From Cyclospora cayetanensis (taxonomy: Eukaryota; Apicomplexa; Conoidasida; Eucoccidiorida; Eimeriidae), in assembly GCF_002999335.1 (NCBI RefSeq), contig NW_020312179.1:1-52682 (forward strand): a stretch of DNA of 52,682 nucleotides. Reading direction: 5' to 3'. A model generated the notes under the pieces. It saw nothing but the letters and a program-made list of their open reading frames with translations, did not search any database and was not told the DNA's origin. Below are positions 1 through 11,600 of the stretch, in pieces. Position numbers and translations under genes: made by a program. Positions within the stretch are counted from its first letter, which is position 1. Every line of letters starts with the position of its first letter.

Positions 1-139
1 ACATAATATTTGTTATCGTTACTGCTAGCGACGACAACCTAGATGTCATGCTCACCCATTCCATACCTCGAACCGTCCATATAAAACCAGACACACGAAG
101 ACATCCAAAGACACGTACACACACGAGAGCAAACCACGA

Positions 140-217
140 CACACAGACAGAGACAGAGAGAGAGAGAGAGAGAGAGACAAACAGACAGACAGAGAAAGAG
201 AGAGAGAGAGAGAGAGG

Positions 218-292
<75 letters not shown>

Positions 293-305
293 GCAGAGAG
301 AAAAA
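140..305. repeat. GA/CT dinucleotide microsatellite
   Basis: An almost uninterrupted (GA)n tract with a few AC, AA and GG interruptions, followed by short ATGCAGAGAG-type units. On the minus strand it reads as a CT-rich polypyrimidine stretch. It lies just downstream of the last UPF2 exon visible here, so it probably sits in a 3' intron of that gene. The open frames across it encode only Arg-Glu or Ser-Leu repeats and are not coding. Confidence 0.95.
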
Positions 306-450
306 TGCAGAGAGACGCCTTGCACAAAATAAATGCTTCAAGCGGCGTAGAGAAGAGGACAATACAGGCATCCTGAGATTTATGGGGGCAGGCAGGAGAA
401 GGGAGCATGGCCTTCGACCTCTTTCCACCCTATTGCGTTGTCACACGCAC

Positions 451-3400
451 CTTGTGTCTACAGTACCGTTCAAAGAAGAGGATGAACCGGTCGAGCTTAA
501 GTTTGGATTTCCCAGAAGAAAAGTACTTCCCTGAGGCCTCAAGGATCTGCAACACCATTTTTAGACGCGTCACGCCAAGCGGCGGATCCTCTGGGGAGTC
601 TGGCGCTGCAAGCAAAGGGAGGGGTCGCTGCTCGTACACCGCAGCAGTGGCCCAGCCTCCGGCTGTCTCCTGCTGTGGTGGCTGCTGCAAGAAGCGCGCG
701 CCTTCAAACAGCAGGCGGTGAGTGGTGCGAATATTGCCAGCCTGGAAGGCCGTGTGTCCCCCGAAGCCAATAAGCGCGTAAAGAGCGTCAAACAGAACGG
801 AGGAATCCACCAGACTGAAGGCCATACATAACAACGGCAGGAGCCAGCGCCCAGAGGAGTGCAGGTACGGCGAGGCATACACACACACAGAGAGAGATAT
901 ATATATAAGAGATAAGAGACTTCCTCTACATTAACACAATGCCTGTGAGAAAAAAAAGGATAGACCCCGAGACACAACACGACGAGCACGATCAAGGAGG
1001 CAAAGAGTGTTTGCTGCGCCTACCGGTAATTGTACAGCTCTCCCAGGAGCCGCGCCTGCATAAGTCTTCTTGGCGCTTCCTCAGCCTCCTCGTTCTCCAT
1101 GCCATACTGAAAAGGCGCACAGTAACGGCTGGTGCACACAGAATGCTGGTGCACGATGCCTCACACACATAGACTGCGGCGGGAGCACCAGGGCAGAGCA
1201 AGGGTGTTGGTGGTGCGTGGTTGTGATGAGGTTTGCTGCCGCTGAGAAACGCGGAGTAAAATGCGCGAGCACGGAGGTACCTCGTGCGCGTCGCATACGG
1301 GCTTCCTACGGCCGGCCTAGGAGACGAGGAGAGCAACAAGTCAGCAGCAGCAGGAGGAGCGCACCTGTATGTCCTCGAGGAGGGAGTCAATGCAGGAAAT
1401 AACCTCGGCAGGGATGTACTTGGCGAGGGCCGAAAGCAGCGCCGCATGGCGGTGCAGAAATTGGAATTTCGTGTTGAAGCCCAACTCTGAGGGTGAGAAA
1501 AGCAAGTCAAAAGCAAGAAGCACGATCGTCACGGCCCACTCATGAGCAGCTGGCAGCCGTGGATATCGTGTAGGCAAACGGCGTGCAGCCACGGCTACGA
1601 GTGATTCCCTCATTTCAAAGAGTGAGGCGTATCCGCGCCTTGTTTCAGTGGCGGCCATCCCTAGTGCGAACCCGTACCGAGTACACAGTCTCTGAACCAC
1701 GGAAGAACGTGTGGATCTGACGTCCAGGGAAGCTTCCTGCAGATCTTTGCGACCGCATCCGCTTCCTCCTCACTGAGACAACCAACAGAGAGAGGAGCGG
1801 CCGCTACTGATAGCAACTGAGATGCAGTCGAACAGACTGGTGCAGCCGGACCGGGAAAGAACTGACAACGCGGTGCTCCGCGGGTGGGCTGAAGGGCCCA
1901 GATACACATACAGAGAAATCAGCTTTGCTCGAGGAGTAGTAGGACGGAGGCAGCTAGGAAGGTTAACAACAACGACAGCAGAAGCACAGGCGCCGAGAAG
2001 CGTGGCAGAGGACCGGAGAGGAATGGGGACTTTTGTGACGGACCTGCCATAGAGGTCTGCAAAGATGAGCTTTTCAAGAAAGAGTTGAAGGGGCTCCTTC
2101 GTCTGCTTCCGACTAGAAGCGTCTCCCTCCCCCCCGCACAGCTGGTAGTAAACATCTTGGATTAGGCACTCTTGCTCTGGGGGCAGGTGCCGCGCAGCCG
2201 AGAGCCGCAGCATGCGCATCACCAGACTCCTAAAGCGTTCCCCTGTTAGACGCGAATGTAGCAAGAAGCTCCCGCAGCCCTGCGGAGACAACATAGGTGG
2301 CCAGACGTGCACAATCTTGCCTTAAATGAAGGCTCTTGTTCCCAAAAAAAGACGGGAGATGCGGATACCAGGTCACTTCGGCGTTGCGCAGTGTGCGCAG
2401 CAACTGGCTCCTTCTCTAGTACGGCCAGCCGACAACGGCGAGGGGTATCTGACCGCAGCAAAATGGGCGAGCATCTCAATTCTGTGAGGCGTGAGGTCCT
2501 CCAGGAGGGCACTAAAGGCAGTCAGCACGAGGCCCGGAGGGAAAAGCCGGAATTTTGTGCACTCGCAAACGTAGCGAATGCTTTTTACTTTAGAATCAAT
2601 CTGCAACGGGAAGCGCGCACAGACACATAGGGGCGTGGTACGCACACGCACACACGCCAAGCGGCAGCTAGCACCCTGCCGGCAGAGTCGCCACAGGGAA
2701 GTCATCTTCATGAGGCCAATGCCTCAGAGGCACACACCCAGTAGCATGCACCTCAGGAGAGAGAGAGCACCGCAAGAAAACACCACTTCGAAGAGGCCGA
2801 AGGATAGCGCCTCAGTCCAGAGTGACAGGCTACCGATGAGCGTGCATGATTACTATTCGGAGGCAACAGCAGGCCCGGATGTACATCCAACGATAAATGA
2901 CGCGGCCGCCAGATAACGCGATTCAAAGCAGCGAAGGCAGGCTAGCAGAAAAAGTCCGACCGAAGAAAGCAAGGAGTGCAGCGAAAGCAAGCAAACACAG
3001 CTCCAATACGAAATGACTCTACAGAAAAAATGCGAATTCCATGAGAGCATCGCTTTACTTTTGATGGGTCATGCTCATCGAGGCAAAGCTTCAAATCCGC
3101 TTGCAATGCGTCAAGAACCAACGCGGTCTCTTCCTAAGGCACACAAACAGACACGTCGCACACACACACACACGCAAATCGACACTTCAAGCACTAAGGA
3201 CGCCAAGTAAAGCAATAACACCAACCTTACCACGGAGGCGATGAGCCTCCGCCATTTCTGCCTTTGTGGTGTGTCCTGTCTTGTCTCGCGTGTAGTCACA
3301 AGTTCCGGCCCTCAGTATATTTTCACTCCCTCTGCGACATTTGATCTATCTTCTTACCTTGAGAGGCTTTCTCAAGATGGCGAGCAGCCGTGCGTGGCAG

Positions 3401-6400
3401 GGCAGCAGGTGCAACTGCGTCTTTGGGACGTGCAGCAGCGCTCGAGCCAGTGCAGTGCGATTCGGCCTATTGTTGAGTCGCTCAATAAAAAAGTCTACTG
3501 CAATCTGAGCAGAAAGATCGTGTTAACTCTTCATCTCTATATATGCACACTTATAGGTCCTGCAGCAGGCGGCGTAGCTGGATGGTGCTGCAAAGCGGGG
3601 GAACACGGGGCAACAACTACCTGATCAATCTGTTTCTGGGTCGTAGCCTGAGAAAGACGGCTCAGAATAGCCGCCATGGAAGCACCTCCTGCGTCAGTTC
3701 CAATTGGAGCTGCCGTCAGCGTCCCTGCCACTTGTGGTGCTGCAGTAGCGACATTAAGGGCGGCGCTGACATCGGATGCAACTGCTGCAACCGCTGGAGA
3801 GATAGAGCTCTTTGGCGCAGAGCTTTTAGTTTGGTGAGCCGCAGTTGCAGAGGCCTGCTGCTCTACAAGCTGCAGAACACACAAATCACACGCCATGAGG
3901 ATATCGTGCACACAAGGGCGCAGCCAGAAAAAGAGACGGCGAAACGGCACTCCAGGGGCAAGCCGCAGCAATTTAAGCAGCATTTAGATGATGTGCAGAC
4001 ACGCCGACGACTATAAAAGCGGTGAGGCAGGACGAGAAAACAGACACTTTGCAAAAGGGAGAAAACACGGGGTTGGTAAAACGCTGTTGGAAGCTTCGCT
4101 GCAGCCCATGGAGCGCAAAGGCATGAGAAGAGGTGCACCGTCGCCGCTACCCACAGAGGAGCGCAGGAACAGGGCCAGAAGACACCCCAAAAGATGCACA
4201 GCGAATGCAAGCACTCTGAGCGTACAAACGCAATCAACAACAGGAATCTACAAGCAACTGACTGCCTTGGTCTTCTCTTCCTTGGTTTCACGACTGCCGA
4301 GAAGCCCCGGTGGGAGTACTTCAAAAAGATCCAAGATCTCCGTGTAAAATAACCTGTGCACAAGACATTGTTGCGACAGTGACGCAACCTGCCGCCACAA
4401 GGATCCCCAGCATCCCTTCGCCATCCTCCTACCGCCGTCGCCACTGTAGCGTGTCTTGCAGTTTTCCGTGCAGTTCCTGCCGCGTGGAAAACTGCAAGCG
4501 TTCAAGGCTGCTGTCTACCGGTAGTCGTGATGCATGCTGAGCGAGTGCCCTGGCCTTTGAGCAAGGGGTTTTCCTTGCTGGGAGAGCACATTTGCATACA
4601 TCAGCGCCGCTGTAGCAGGCAGATCTGCGTCTACATCATCAGCCGCACGCACCCAAGAACCTGCTCACCTTTCCTCTTTGTCCTTCCAAGCTCGGTCTTC
4701 TGCCACCGCAGGTGCAGAGGAAGAAGAGGGGGCCCCGGGGCCCTCCGTGCCGAGTCTTGTGACCGTCAGGACTAAAGAGGCCCCCTGGATAGTGGCTGCT
4801 GCTTTTTGTTCTATTTCTGCAGCATCCGGCGGTGCTCGCTGCAGCAGCTCTGCCAAGGCCGTTGCGTGTTGTAAGGCCGCCCTGTGCTTCTCCGAGAGGG
4901 CGGCGAAACGTGAGAGGCCCTCAGAAGAGACACTTCCTCTGTCGATTGTTTGCTGCATGTTCTGCACCTCCTGCTGCAGCAGTTCGCGTTGGATGGCATG
5001 CAGTGTCGGCACTACAGCGCCGGAGTAAAAATTCTCCAGGGCGGCCAACATCTGAGACGCACAGCCGCACCGCTGCTGCGCTGCCGCTCCTAGGAAGCCT
5101 GCAACCTACGGAAAGGTCTCTTTGAAGGCGCTAACGGAGGAGCGCCTCGCGCGGCTGCACTCGTCGCAACAGCCTCAATATGCGCGCTGCTGCCGGCACG
5201 ACAGCTGCAGCTAGGTAAGAAACAGGATGCCCTGCTGCTCACCTGGCTCCTCCATGCAAGGGGAGGGTCTCGAGCGGCTCTTAGCGCTGCCAGCGCCTCC
5301 TCAGCCTCCTCCAGACTCAAACTCTCGACCTTCATAGCCTCGCACAGCATCTCAGGCGTCGTGGAATCGAAACTGCCCGCTGTTTCTGCCGAAGAAGCTG
5401 CCGCAGCCGCTGCTCCTTCCCCGAACGGTCCGTTGGCTCCATTCTCAGCGGTAGCCCGAGTCGTAGCGGCGGCTTCCGTACCCGCTGGAGTACCACCACC
5501 ACCATCTGCACCACCACCATCTGCACCACCACCACCATCTGCACCGCCACCACCATCTGCACCACCACCATCTGCACCATCCTGAGAAGGCTTCTTGAGC
5601 CGCGAACACACGATTGCTGCAACGCGCCGCCTGTGCTGCTCCTGTGTCCACAGGAACTGCCCGGCTTTACGAGAGAATACACCGCCTAACGCTTGGAGGC
5701 GCAACAGACAGAGCGGCACGCTGTACAGCCACTTGTCCTTCGCCACGCCCCCTGCCGCCGCTGCTCCCTCCACCGCTAGCGAAGCTGCGCTTCCTGCACG
5801 AGACGAAGCTGGAGGCGTGGTTAGTGTTGTCGAGCTGCTGCCCAGCCGCAGAGAGGCGGATGACAGCGCAGGCCATGGAGCTGCGTTGACAGCAGCGTAC
5901 ACTTGCTGCTGCTGCTCTTGTCGTTTGTCTGTGGGCAAAGGAGGTGCCGCAGTTACAAGCAGCAACAGCTGCAGCAGCAGGGGCTCTAGGCTTGTCGCAG
6001 GCAGGAGAGATGTGAGGTGTAGGTCTGCTAGGAAGCGCAGCAGCAGCCGCAACCTCGAGGACAGCTGCTGGTGCTTTGCAGCTACATCTGGAGCCAGCAG
6101 CGCAGAAGACTCTGCGAAAGAGGTAGGGAGAGCGCCCCCCACGTCTGCGGCGGAAGCGAAGGCAGCGCTGAGGCTCTGAAGCGCAGAAGAGATAAACAAG
6201 CACGCCAGCGGCTAGACACCCGTGGGGAGGCGAAGGGCAGAGGCAGACGCCACGAGTCGAACCTCAGAGACCGCTAGAGTGGAAGCAGCGCACCCGCTTA
6301 GCCCTGGCAACGGGGCGAATGCAGCTATCCAGGCAAGCAGAGAGTTAACAGAGCTGACGCTTCAGAGGCAAAGTCTCCTACCGCCAGCCCTCCCATGCCG

Positions 6401-6970
6401 CCACTTGGCTGGGTAGCAGACGACTCGAAGTTGCACTTACACAGATGTTTTTGTTGAGCGCTGCGAAAAAGAGGCTAGGGAACTCCGAGTAGCTGGCAGC
6501 AAGCGCCACAACGACTTCCGCTGCAGTCCTCAGTGCCGGAGGCTTGCAATCAACTTCCGCGAGTGCTGTCGCCAGCTCCGATAGGAACAGGTCCAGGTTT
6601 AGAGCCCTAATCTCGTCCAAAAGAGGCCGACTCTCCTTTTCCGTCAAGTGTTTTATACGGTTCAGTGCTTTCTGAATCCTGCTGAAGTTCTTCTCGGTGC
6701 CCTTAGGACGCAGACTCATTCCTTCACCGCCAGTCGGTCCGTCCTCGCCTTCATGGGTGGGCGGGCGCATCTCCCTATACACCCGGACACCCCATGCTAG
6801 ATCCCGTAGATCCTCGCACAAGGCCGCAGCTTTCTTGGAAAGAGCGCTGGGGGGGGGGGGGGGGCCCCCCCCGGGGCGCTTGCTGGCTCTGGCGGGGGCC
6901 CTGCAGCCGCAGACGACCCAGAGGCCTCGGCCACCTTCGAGGCTCTCGCGTTGCTGGTTGCAACTGACAT
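451..6970 (-). CDS. UPF2: UPF2, MIF4G scaffold of nonsense-mediated mRNA decay (3' end outside window)
   Basis: UPF2 bridges UPF1 and UPF3 on the exon-junction complex and activates UPF1 in nonsense-mediated decay. I built 13 minus-strand exons: 6441-6970, 5243-6175, 4669-5051, 4263-4353, 3621-3869, 3358-3504, 3059-3133, 2454-2600, 2044-2279, 1678-1772, 1365-1486, 1024-1106 and 451-814. All junctions are GT-AG and every phase agrees. Family blocks occur in order: the first MIF4G domain (NRIKHLTEKESRPLLDEIRA, exon 1), the FYSGAVV linker (exon 3), the second MIF4G (NRTALARALLHVPKTQL, exon 6; IRYVCECTKF, exon 8), and the third (ARLLGELYNYR, exon 12; GKSKLKLDRFILFFERY, exon 13). The visible product is about 1150 aa. 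The C-terminal UPF1-binding part must lie left of base 1. Exon 1 needs a one-base correction at the G16C8 tract. The start at 6970 is the first ATG in frame with a low-complexity Ala/Pro leader; 7060 is not excluded. Confidence 0.9.
5492..5580 (-). repeat. In-frame Gly-Ala-Asp minisatellite in UPF2 exon 2
   Basis: Tandem 12- to 18-base units read ACCACCACCATCTGC-like on the plus strand. On the coding strand they give about six GGG(G)AD units. The unit length always changes by whole codons, so the frame is kept. The tract falls in an insertion between MIF4G blocks and is probably length-variable between strains. Confidence 0.9.
6849..6876. other. G16C8G4 homopolymer tract with a frame break inside UPF2 exon 1
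   Basis: Sixteen G, eight C and four G occur in a row. Downstream of the tract the UPF2 frame reads ALSKKAAALCEDLRDLAWG. Upstream, the frame with the ATG at 6970 reads MSVATSNARASKVAEASG. These frames differ by one base. The 13 exons sum to 3455 nt, one short of a multiple of three, although both ends are in phase. Either a base is miscounted in the homopolymer or a tiny intron is hidden here. Confidence 0.75.
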
Positions 6971-7862
6971 GACTTGCGAGGCAGGAAAAAGACGTTCAGG
7001 AGGGTAGACTTCCCATACGGAAGAGCAGCTGTGCAGCAGCGGCCCTACTGGAAGTGGCAAGGGAGAGCACGTTTCTCTTTCAGCCGCTCTACAGTGTGAA
7101 ATCTGCCGTTGGTCTTAGGGCGGTAGGCACATGCACGCCGCTGATTTAGAAGAGCTCCCTGTACACCGCGGCACAGACAAGGGACCTCGCACACGGAGGC
7201 GAGTACTACCAGCCCGACACACCGCGGGTTCGCAATATGCCTATGAATGAGGCCACCTCCTGCAGGGCGAAGACCTGCTGTATCCCTTTGTCTTTGCGGC
7301 TCCCAACAATCGCTGGACAGAGACTCGTATTTTCTCCTGCCTTGACAAGTCGAGGGGGCCCCTGGGTGACGCTGGGACGCTGCCTCTGCCCCATCAAGGC
7401 CGTGAAGGGATTATGCCACCTCTGGAACCTCTATCTTGCCATGTCTTGGGGAAAAGAGACGATCGCCACAGCAACTCAGAGAGCGCTGCTGCGATGCAAA
7501 GCGCCCTTCCCCTGCTGCTACAAACTGCGAGATGGCCCCCCGAAGTTGCACTACTGCAGGGCTAGAGGCATTAAAGACCTGGCACTAAACCTTGCGTGCA
7601 ACTGCAGAGAAAGTGCAGCAGTGTGGCACTCTGGTATCTCCCTTTTGTTTCCGTAAGTAATTCCTAATTGGCTGGAAGCCCAAGGGGCCCCGCCACCTCC
7701 GGAATCATGCCAGCTTCGCTCGACGTTTGCATAAAGTAATGCATGCAAACACACGTGTAGTCGTACGAGCTGTTTATCAGAACCCATAATTACTTATTTC
7801 GCGCATCATACGCGCCTCCCGGCAATGCGTTTTACTAGCCTGCCAGACCGGGGCGGTCGTGC
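6971..7862. other. Intergenic region upstream of UPF2
   Basis: No gene is supported here. A 139-codon open frame on the plus strand (7237-7656) has no recognisable domain, composition or splice context and is probably chance. The region should hold the UPF2 5' UTR and promoter on the minus strand. No TATA-like element or other motif stands out. Confidence 0.5.
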
Positions 7863-7933
7863 AGCACCGTAGCTCAGTGGGAGAGTGGGGGGCTCATAAC
7901 CCCCAGGTCCATGGATCGAAACCATGCGGTGCT
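7863..7933 (+). tRNA. Initiator tRNA-Met (anticodon CAT)
   Basis: A full cloverleaf is visible: acceptor AGCACCG pairs with CGGTGCT, the D arm is GCTCAGTGGGAGAG, and the anticodon loop CTCATAA carries CAT. Three features mark the eukaryotic initiator rather than the elongator: an A1-T72 terminal pair, consecutive G-C pairs at the end of the anticodon stem, and the T loop ATCGAAA with A at positions 54 and 60. No intron is present. A T-rich run follows at 7936-7960, as expected for a Pol III terminator. Confidence 0.93.
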
Positions 7934-8632
7934 ATTTTCTCTTCCCTTTCTCTTTCAATTAGGCTGCCGTTTTTCTTCGTGTATATTCCGTTGCTTCTGC
8001 CTCTTTACTCTACGCTTTAGCACTACAGCACGAAGCCCAAGGGCTTGACTCGCAATAGTTCACTAGGCGCTTCCTGGAAATAGATATCGCATTGACTACA
8101 TACATACACACGCTGCACAGTGCACCGTGATACGACGTGTCTTTAATCCACTTTTAGCGGCATGTGCTATACATAGAACAACAGAAAGATCTGCAGCAAC
8201 AGTACTGCTGAAACAGCGCCACCACGTGTAGCCCGAGTTACCACTGACTGTTGGTTACGGGACGTGACTCCTCAAGAGGCCCATGTGCGCGTATGCTAAG
8301 GATGCTCGCGAATTTTAATGCTGCCTGAAGGGCAGAATTAATCACGTGCCACTCGCTATACTACCATACGCCTCTCCCTCAAATTCCACTTGTTCTACAA
8401 CCCACCCTATCGGCCCAAGCGCTGGCATCCAGAGTCGGGTGCGAAATTCCAAGGCTTCAAGAGGCGGAAAGAGGCCCTGCAGATCCCGTTCCGCTTCACG
8501 TCACGTACACCCCAATGACCAGTCTACTCCTGTGTCGTCCAACAGGGACTCAGGGAAACACGTTCTGCTACTGCAGCGGTTGGTCCTGGCAGGACGAACC
8601 GCAGTGGCCGGTGTATCCGGTGTACGTCCACT
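7934..8632. other. Intergenic region between tRNA-Met and the ubiquitin protease gene
   Basis: It begins with the T-rich tRNA terminator. The right part should contain the 3' UTR of the minus-strand ubiquitin protease. No other gene or repeat is seen; a 108-codon frame at 8346-8672 overlaps the protease stop on the opposite strand and looks like noise. Confidence 0.5.
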
Positions 8633-11600
8633 TCATCCGATAGCCCTTAGGTTCGCCTTAACGCGCTTATAAAGTTTTAGAGGCACAAAGCATTTGGGGG
8701 CAGGGGGGGCCTGGATGCATCTGTAGAACAGTACGTAGGGGACGTCGTCTCTTGAAGTGTCTCTGCTGATTTTATTGATCCTGTCCGAGTCCACTATATA
8801 TACGGTGCTGTCATCAAGTGTATACCATGGCCTTTGTGCGCCTCCTGGTGTTTTTTTTGTGGCACCACGAGGAGCAGAAGAAGCCCCCTCTGTAGGGGCC
8901 TGTGCAAACGGCTCTGATCGCCTACCCACGCAGTAATAATGACCGGAGTTAGCGGTGGACCCCGAGTGTACAATCGCCGCATATAACTCGTACTGGAATC
9001 CACAGATACACAGCTGAGGCTCTGCCTCGACATGGGTCGGTATCTTCTTCTTCTCGTTGGAGACTATACTCCAAGCATAGCGGTTCAGAGTAACGACCAG
9101 GTGAGCAGGCGGCGAAGCTATTTCCTGCCACTTGACCGCTTCTTGCTTGCTGTTGCAACTCTCACATGCATACAGGTTGTCGCCTTGCAGCCTCTCCTGC
9201 TTTACATACGCATCAAACATGCCCTGGATAGAAGGGCCCCCTGGGGCCCTTCCCGATCCCTCGGACGCCTCCGCCTGAGAAGGCATTGGGAAGTCAAAGC
9301 CGCTGACTGTTTCCGTCCTTCGGCTCTGCCTGTTACAGCGGCAACACTGCACGACCTGCACCGTAACTCCGGCAAACAGAAGCCGCAGCAGCGCCTGCTC
9401 GTGACCCCCCAGTAAATCAAACAAACAGTGGGAGGCTTCGCTGACATCCTGCTGTTGCTGTCGCTGGTACTGCTCCGGCAGAGCCCTCAGAACCCCTGAA
9501 GGGTCTGCGCTAGTGTTTTTGGATACAGCCAACTCCATGAAGAGGTACTGCAATGCGCAGAGCAGCTGCGGGCTGCCGCTACTGCTGCAACTGCTGTTGT
9601 TGCTGCTGCTCTTGCTTCTACTGCTGCTGTTGCTGCCTGGAGGAGCCAGGCTAAAGCGAAACAAGTTCGAGACAAACCCGTCACACAAAAAGAGGGCTTG
9701 TAGCAAGCTGTTCAGGTAGCAGCTGTTTCCCACATTGCGAAGACCCAGAGGGAGCCGCTGTCTTTTCCTGGTGGAATGACAGTGCAAGAAAAGCTCTGCG
9801 CAATCGTACGGGTCCAGAGTACAGTCAAGCTGCAGCGCTGGAGGACCTAAGGGAAGCTGCTGGTGTGGCTGAAGCTGCTGGTGCTGCTGAAGCTGCTGGT
9901 AAAGCTGAAGCTGCTGGTAAAGCTGAAGCTGCTGTTGCTTGTGCTGAAACTGCACTTCTGCCTCTGCGTAATACGGGTTAGTGTCGGACGGCCCGGAGAC
10001 AACTGGCGGCTGCTGCAGCAGCAAGGGGGGAACGTGTGTCAGCATCTGCTGCTGCTGCTGGAGAGGGAAGGTCCCCGCCTGCGCTGCTCCAGCAGCCATG
10101 AACTGCGATGGGAAGGAAGAGAAGTTTCCGTCTGCTGTTGATGCCACGCTGCTGCAATACGAGCCGCTGCCCTCGGATGAAGCCACGAGCAGCCCCCAAC
10201 AAGGAGTGGGCTGTTGCAACAGCTGCATGTGCATCTGATGCTGGCGCTGCACGGCAAACTGCATCCGCTGCTGCTGAGGAAGTGGATGCAACTGGTGAAG
10301 AGGGAACGGGGTAGGTGATATCAAGGGTGCAACTGCTGTCGCAAAGCCGTCCGCGCCGGGAGCATCCCTGGTGTGGCTGCTGTTGACGGTCCATGAGGAG
10401 CTGCTAAGAGGGATGCGCGAGACCCCCGTTTCAGTGGGGAGGGAGCCTCCCGCATCCTCTGCAATAGACTGGTGCACGCCTTGCAGCCATTGCTCTCCCT
10501 GCATTGCTGGAGCTGAGGCAGACGCCAAATTGCTAGCCTGCATGCTGCCTTGGGTAGATTCTGGTGCTGCTGCTGCAGATGCTGCTGCGGTGCACCTGGT
10601 AGGTCGTGGAGAGCCGCTTTCCTTCCCTTTCGAGAAACGACTGGCCTTAGCCTGCTGTGTGTCTGCTGCGTGCCCTGCTGTGGCACTGGCGATATTCTCG
10701 GATGGCGGGTTCCGTGAAGTGCGGTGCTCTGTAGGCTTGGAGTTATGCGGCTGGCCATGTTGCGCGTGTGGTTCGCGGCCTCCTTCGCCACTAGGACGCG
10801 CCTTGCTTTCTGCCTCGTTCCGGTGTGACACTTCTTTCTTGCTGCGCTCCAGAAGCAACATGATGCGGCGGTGCAGCTGTGGAGAGAAGTCCTCCTGTCT
10901 CCAAACTCTCTCGAGTCTCTCCCTCGCAGAGCCTCGAGGAGCTGTCCGTCTAGCGCCTTCTCCCCCCCCCCTGTGCCCCTGCAAAATCGGGGAGGCCTTG
11001 TCTCTGCCTGCAACTGTTTCTGCAGGCAGCGACAAGGCAGACGGCAAGCCGCCCTCCCGTGGGTTACCGCCACTCTCTGCTGCCGGGTGTATCAGGATCC
11101 CCAGGCGCAGCGACGGGGGCCCCCCCCCCGACGTCTCGGGAGGGGCCTCCGCCGGTACGGAGGAGAAAGGTAGCCCTCTCTGAAAGGGCCTCGAGGAGGA
11201 CGGCTCGGAGCAACTAGATATTTCAGAAGGGTTGTAGGGCCCTAGAGAAGGTAGGGCGTCCTCTACTGAATGCCACGAGGCTGCCTCGAAAGCCTGCTTC
11301 CCTGTGCTGCTGACCCCACTTGCTGCTGCAGCTCGTGTATTCGCTGGCCTTGTCTCAGTTAGGCGCTGGTGCTGTGGATCCAGAGAACGAGGAGGAGAGG
11401 AAAACGCTGAATTGAAGGCTCCTGGTGCCGGCGTTCTCCCCCCCGGTAAACCTTCAGCTGCAAGGCTCCCCAAACCCCCTTTTCGCAACAGACAACTTGA
11501 GGGCCGCCCTCCATGCTTGTTTTCTGTACCTCCAGTCCTGGGGGCACACGGCAGCTGCTGCTGCCATGGTGCTTCGACGCTTCCACCAGCAGCAGCAGTA

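Noticed and set aside
39..428. Open frames across the GA microsatellite
   Set aside because: Purely repeat-encoded Arg-Glu or Ser-Leu runs.
5595..6203. Overlapping open frames opposite and beside UPF2 exon 2
   Set aside because: Exon 2 of UPF2 fits splice phase on both sides; the other frames do not.
7237..7656. 139-codon plus-strand frame upstream of UPF2
   Set aside because: No domain, unusual composition, no supporting signals.
10371..11183. A 270-codon plus-strand open frame opposite the ubiquitin protease
   Set aside because: CAG-rich coding DNA leaves other frames open; no domain or splice context, and the minus strand has a clear catalytic domain.
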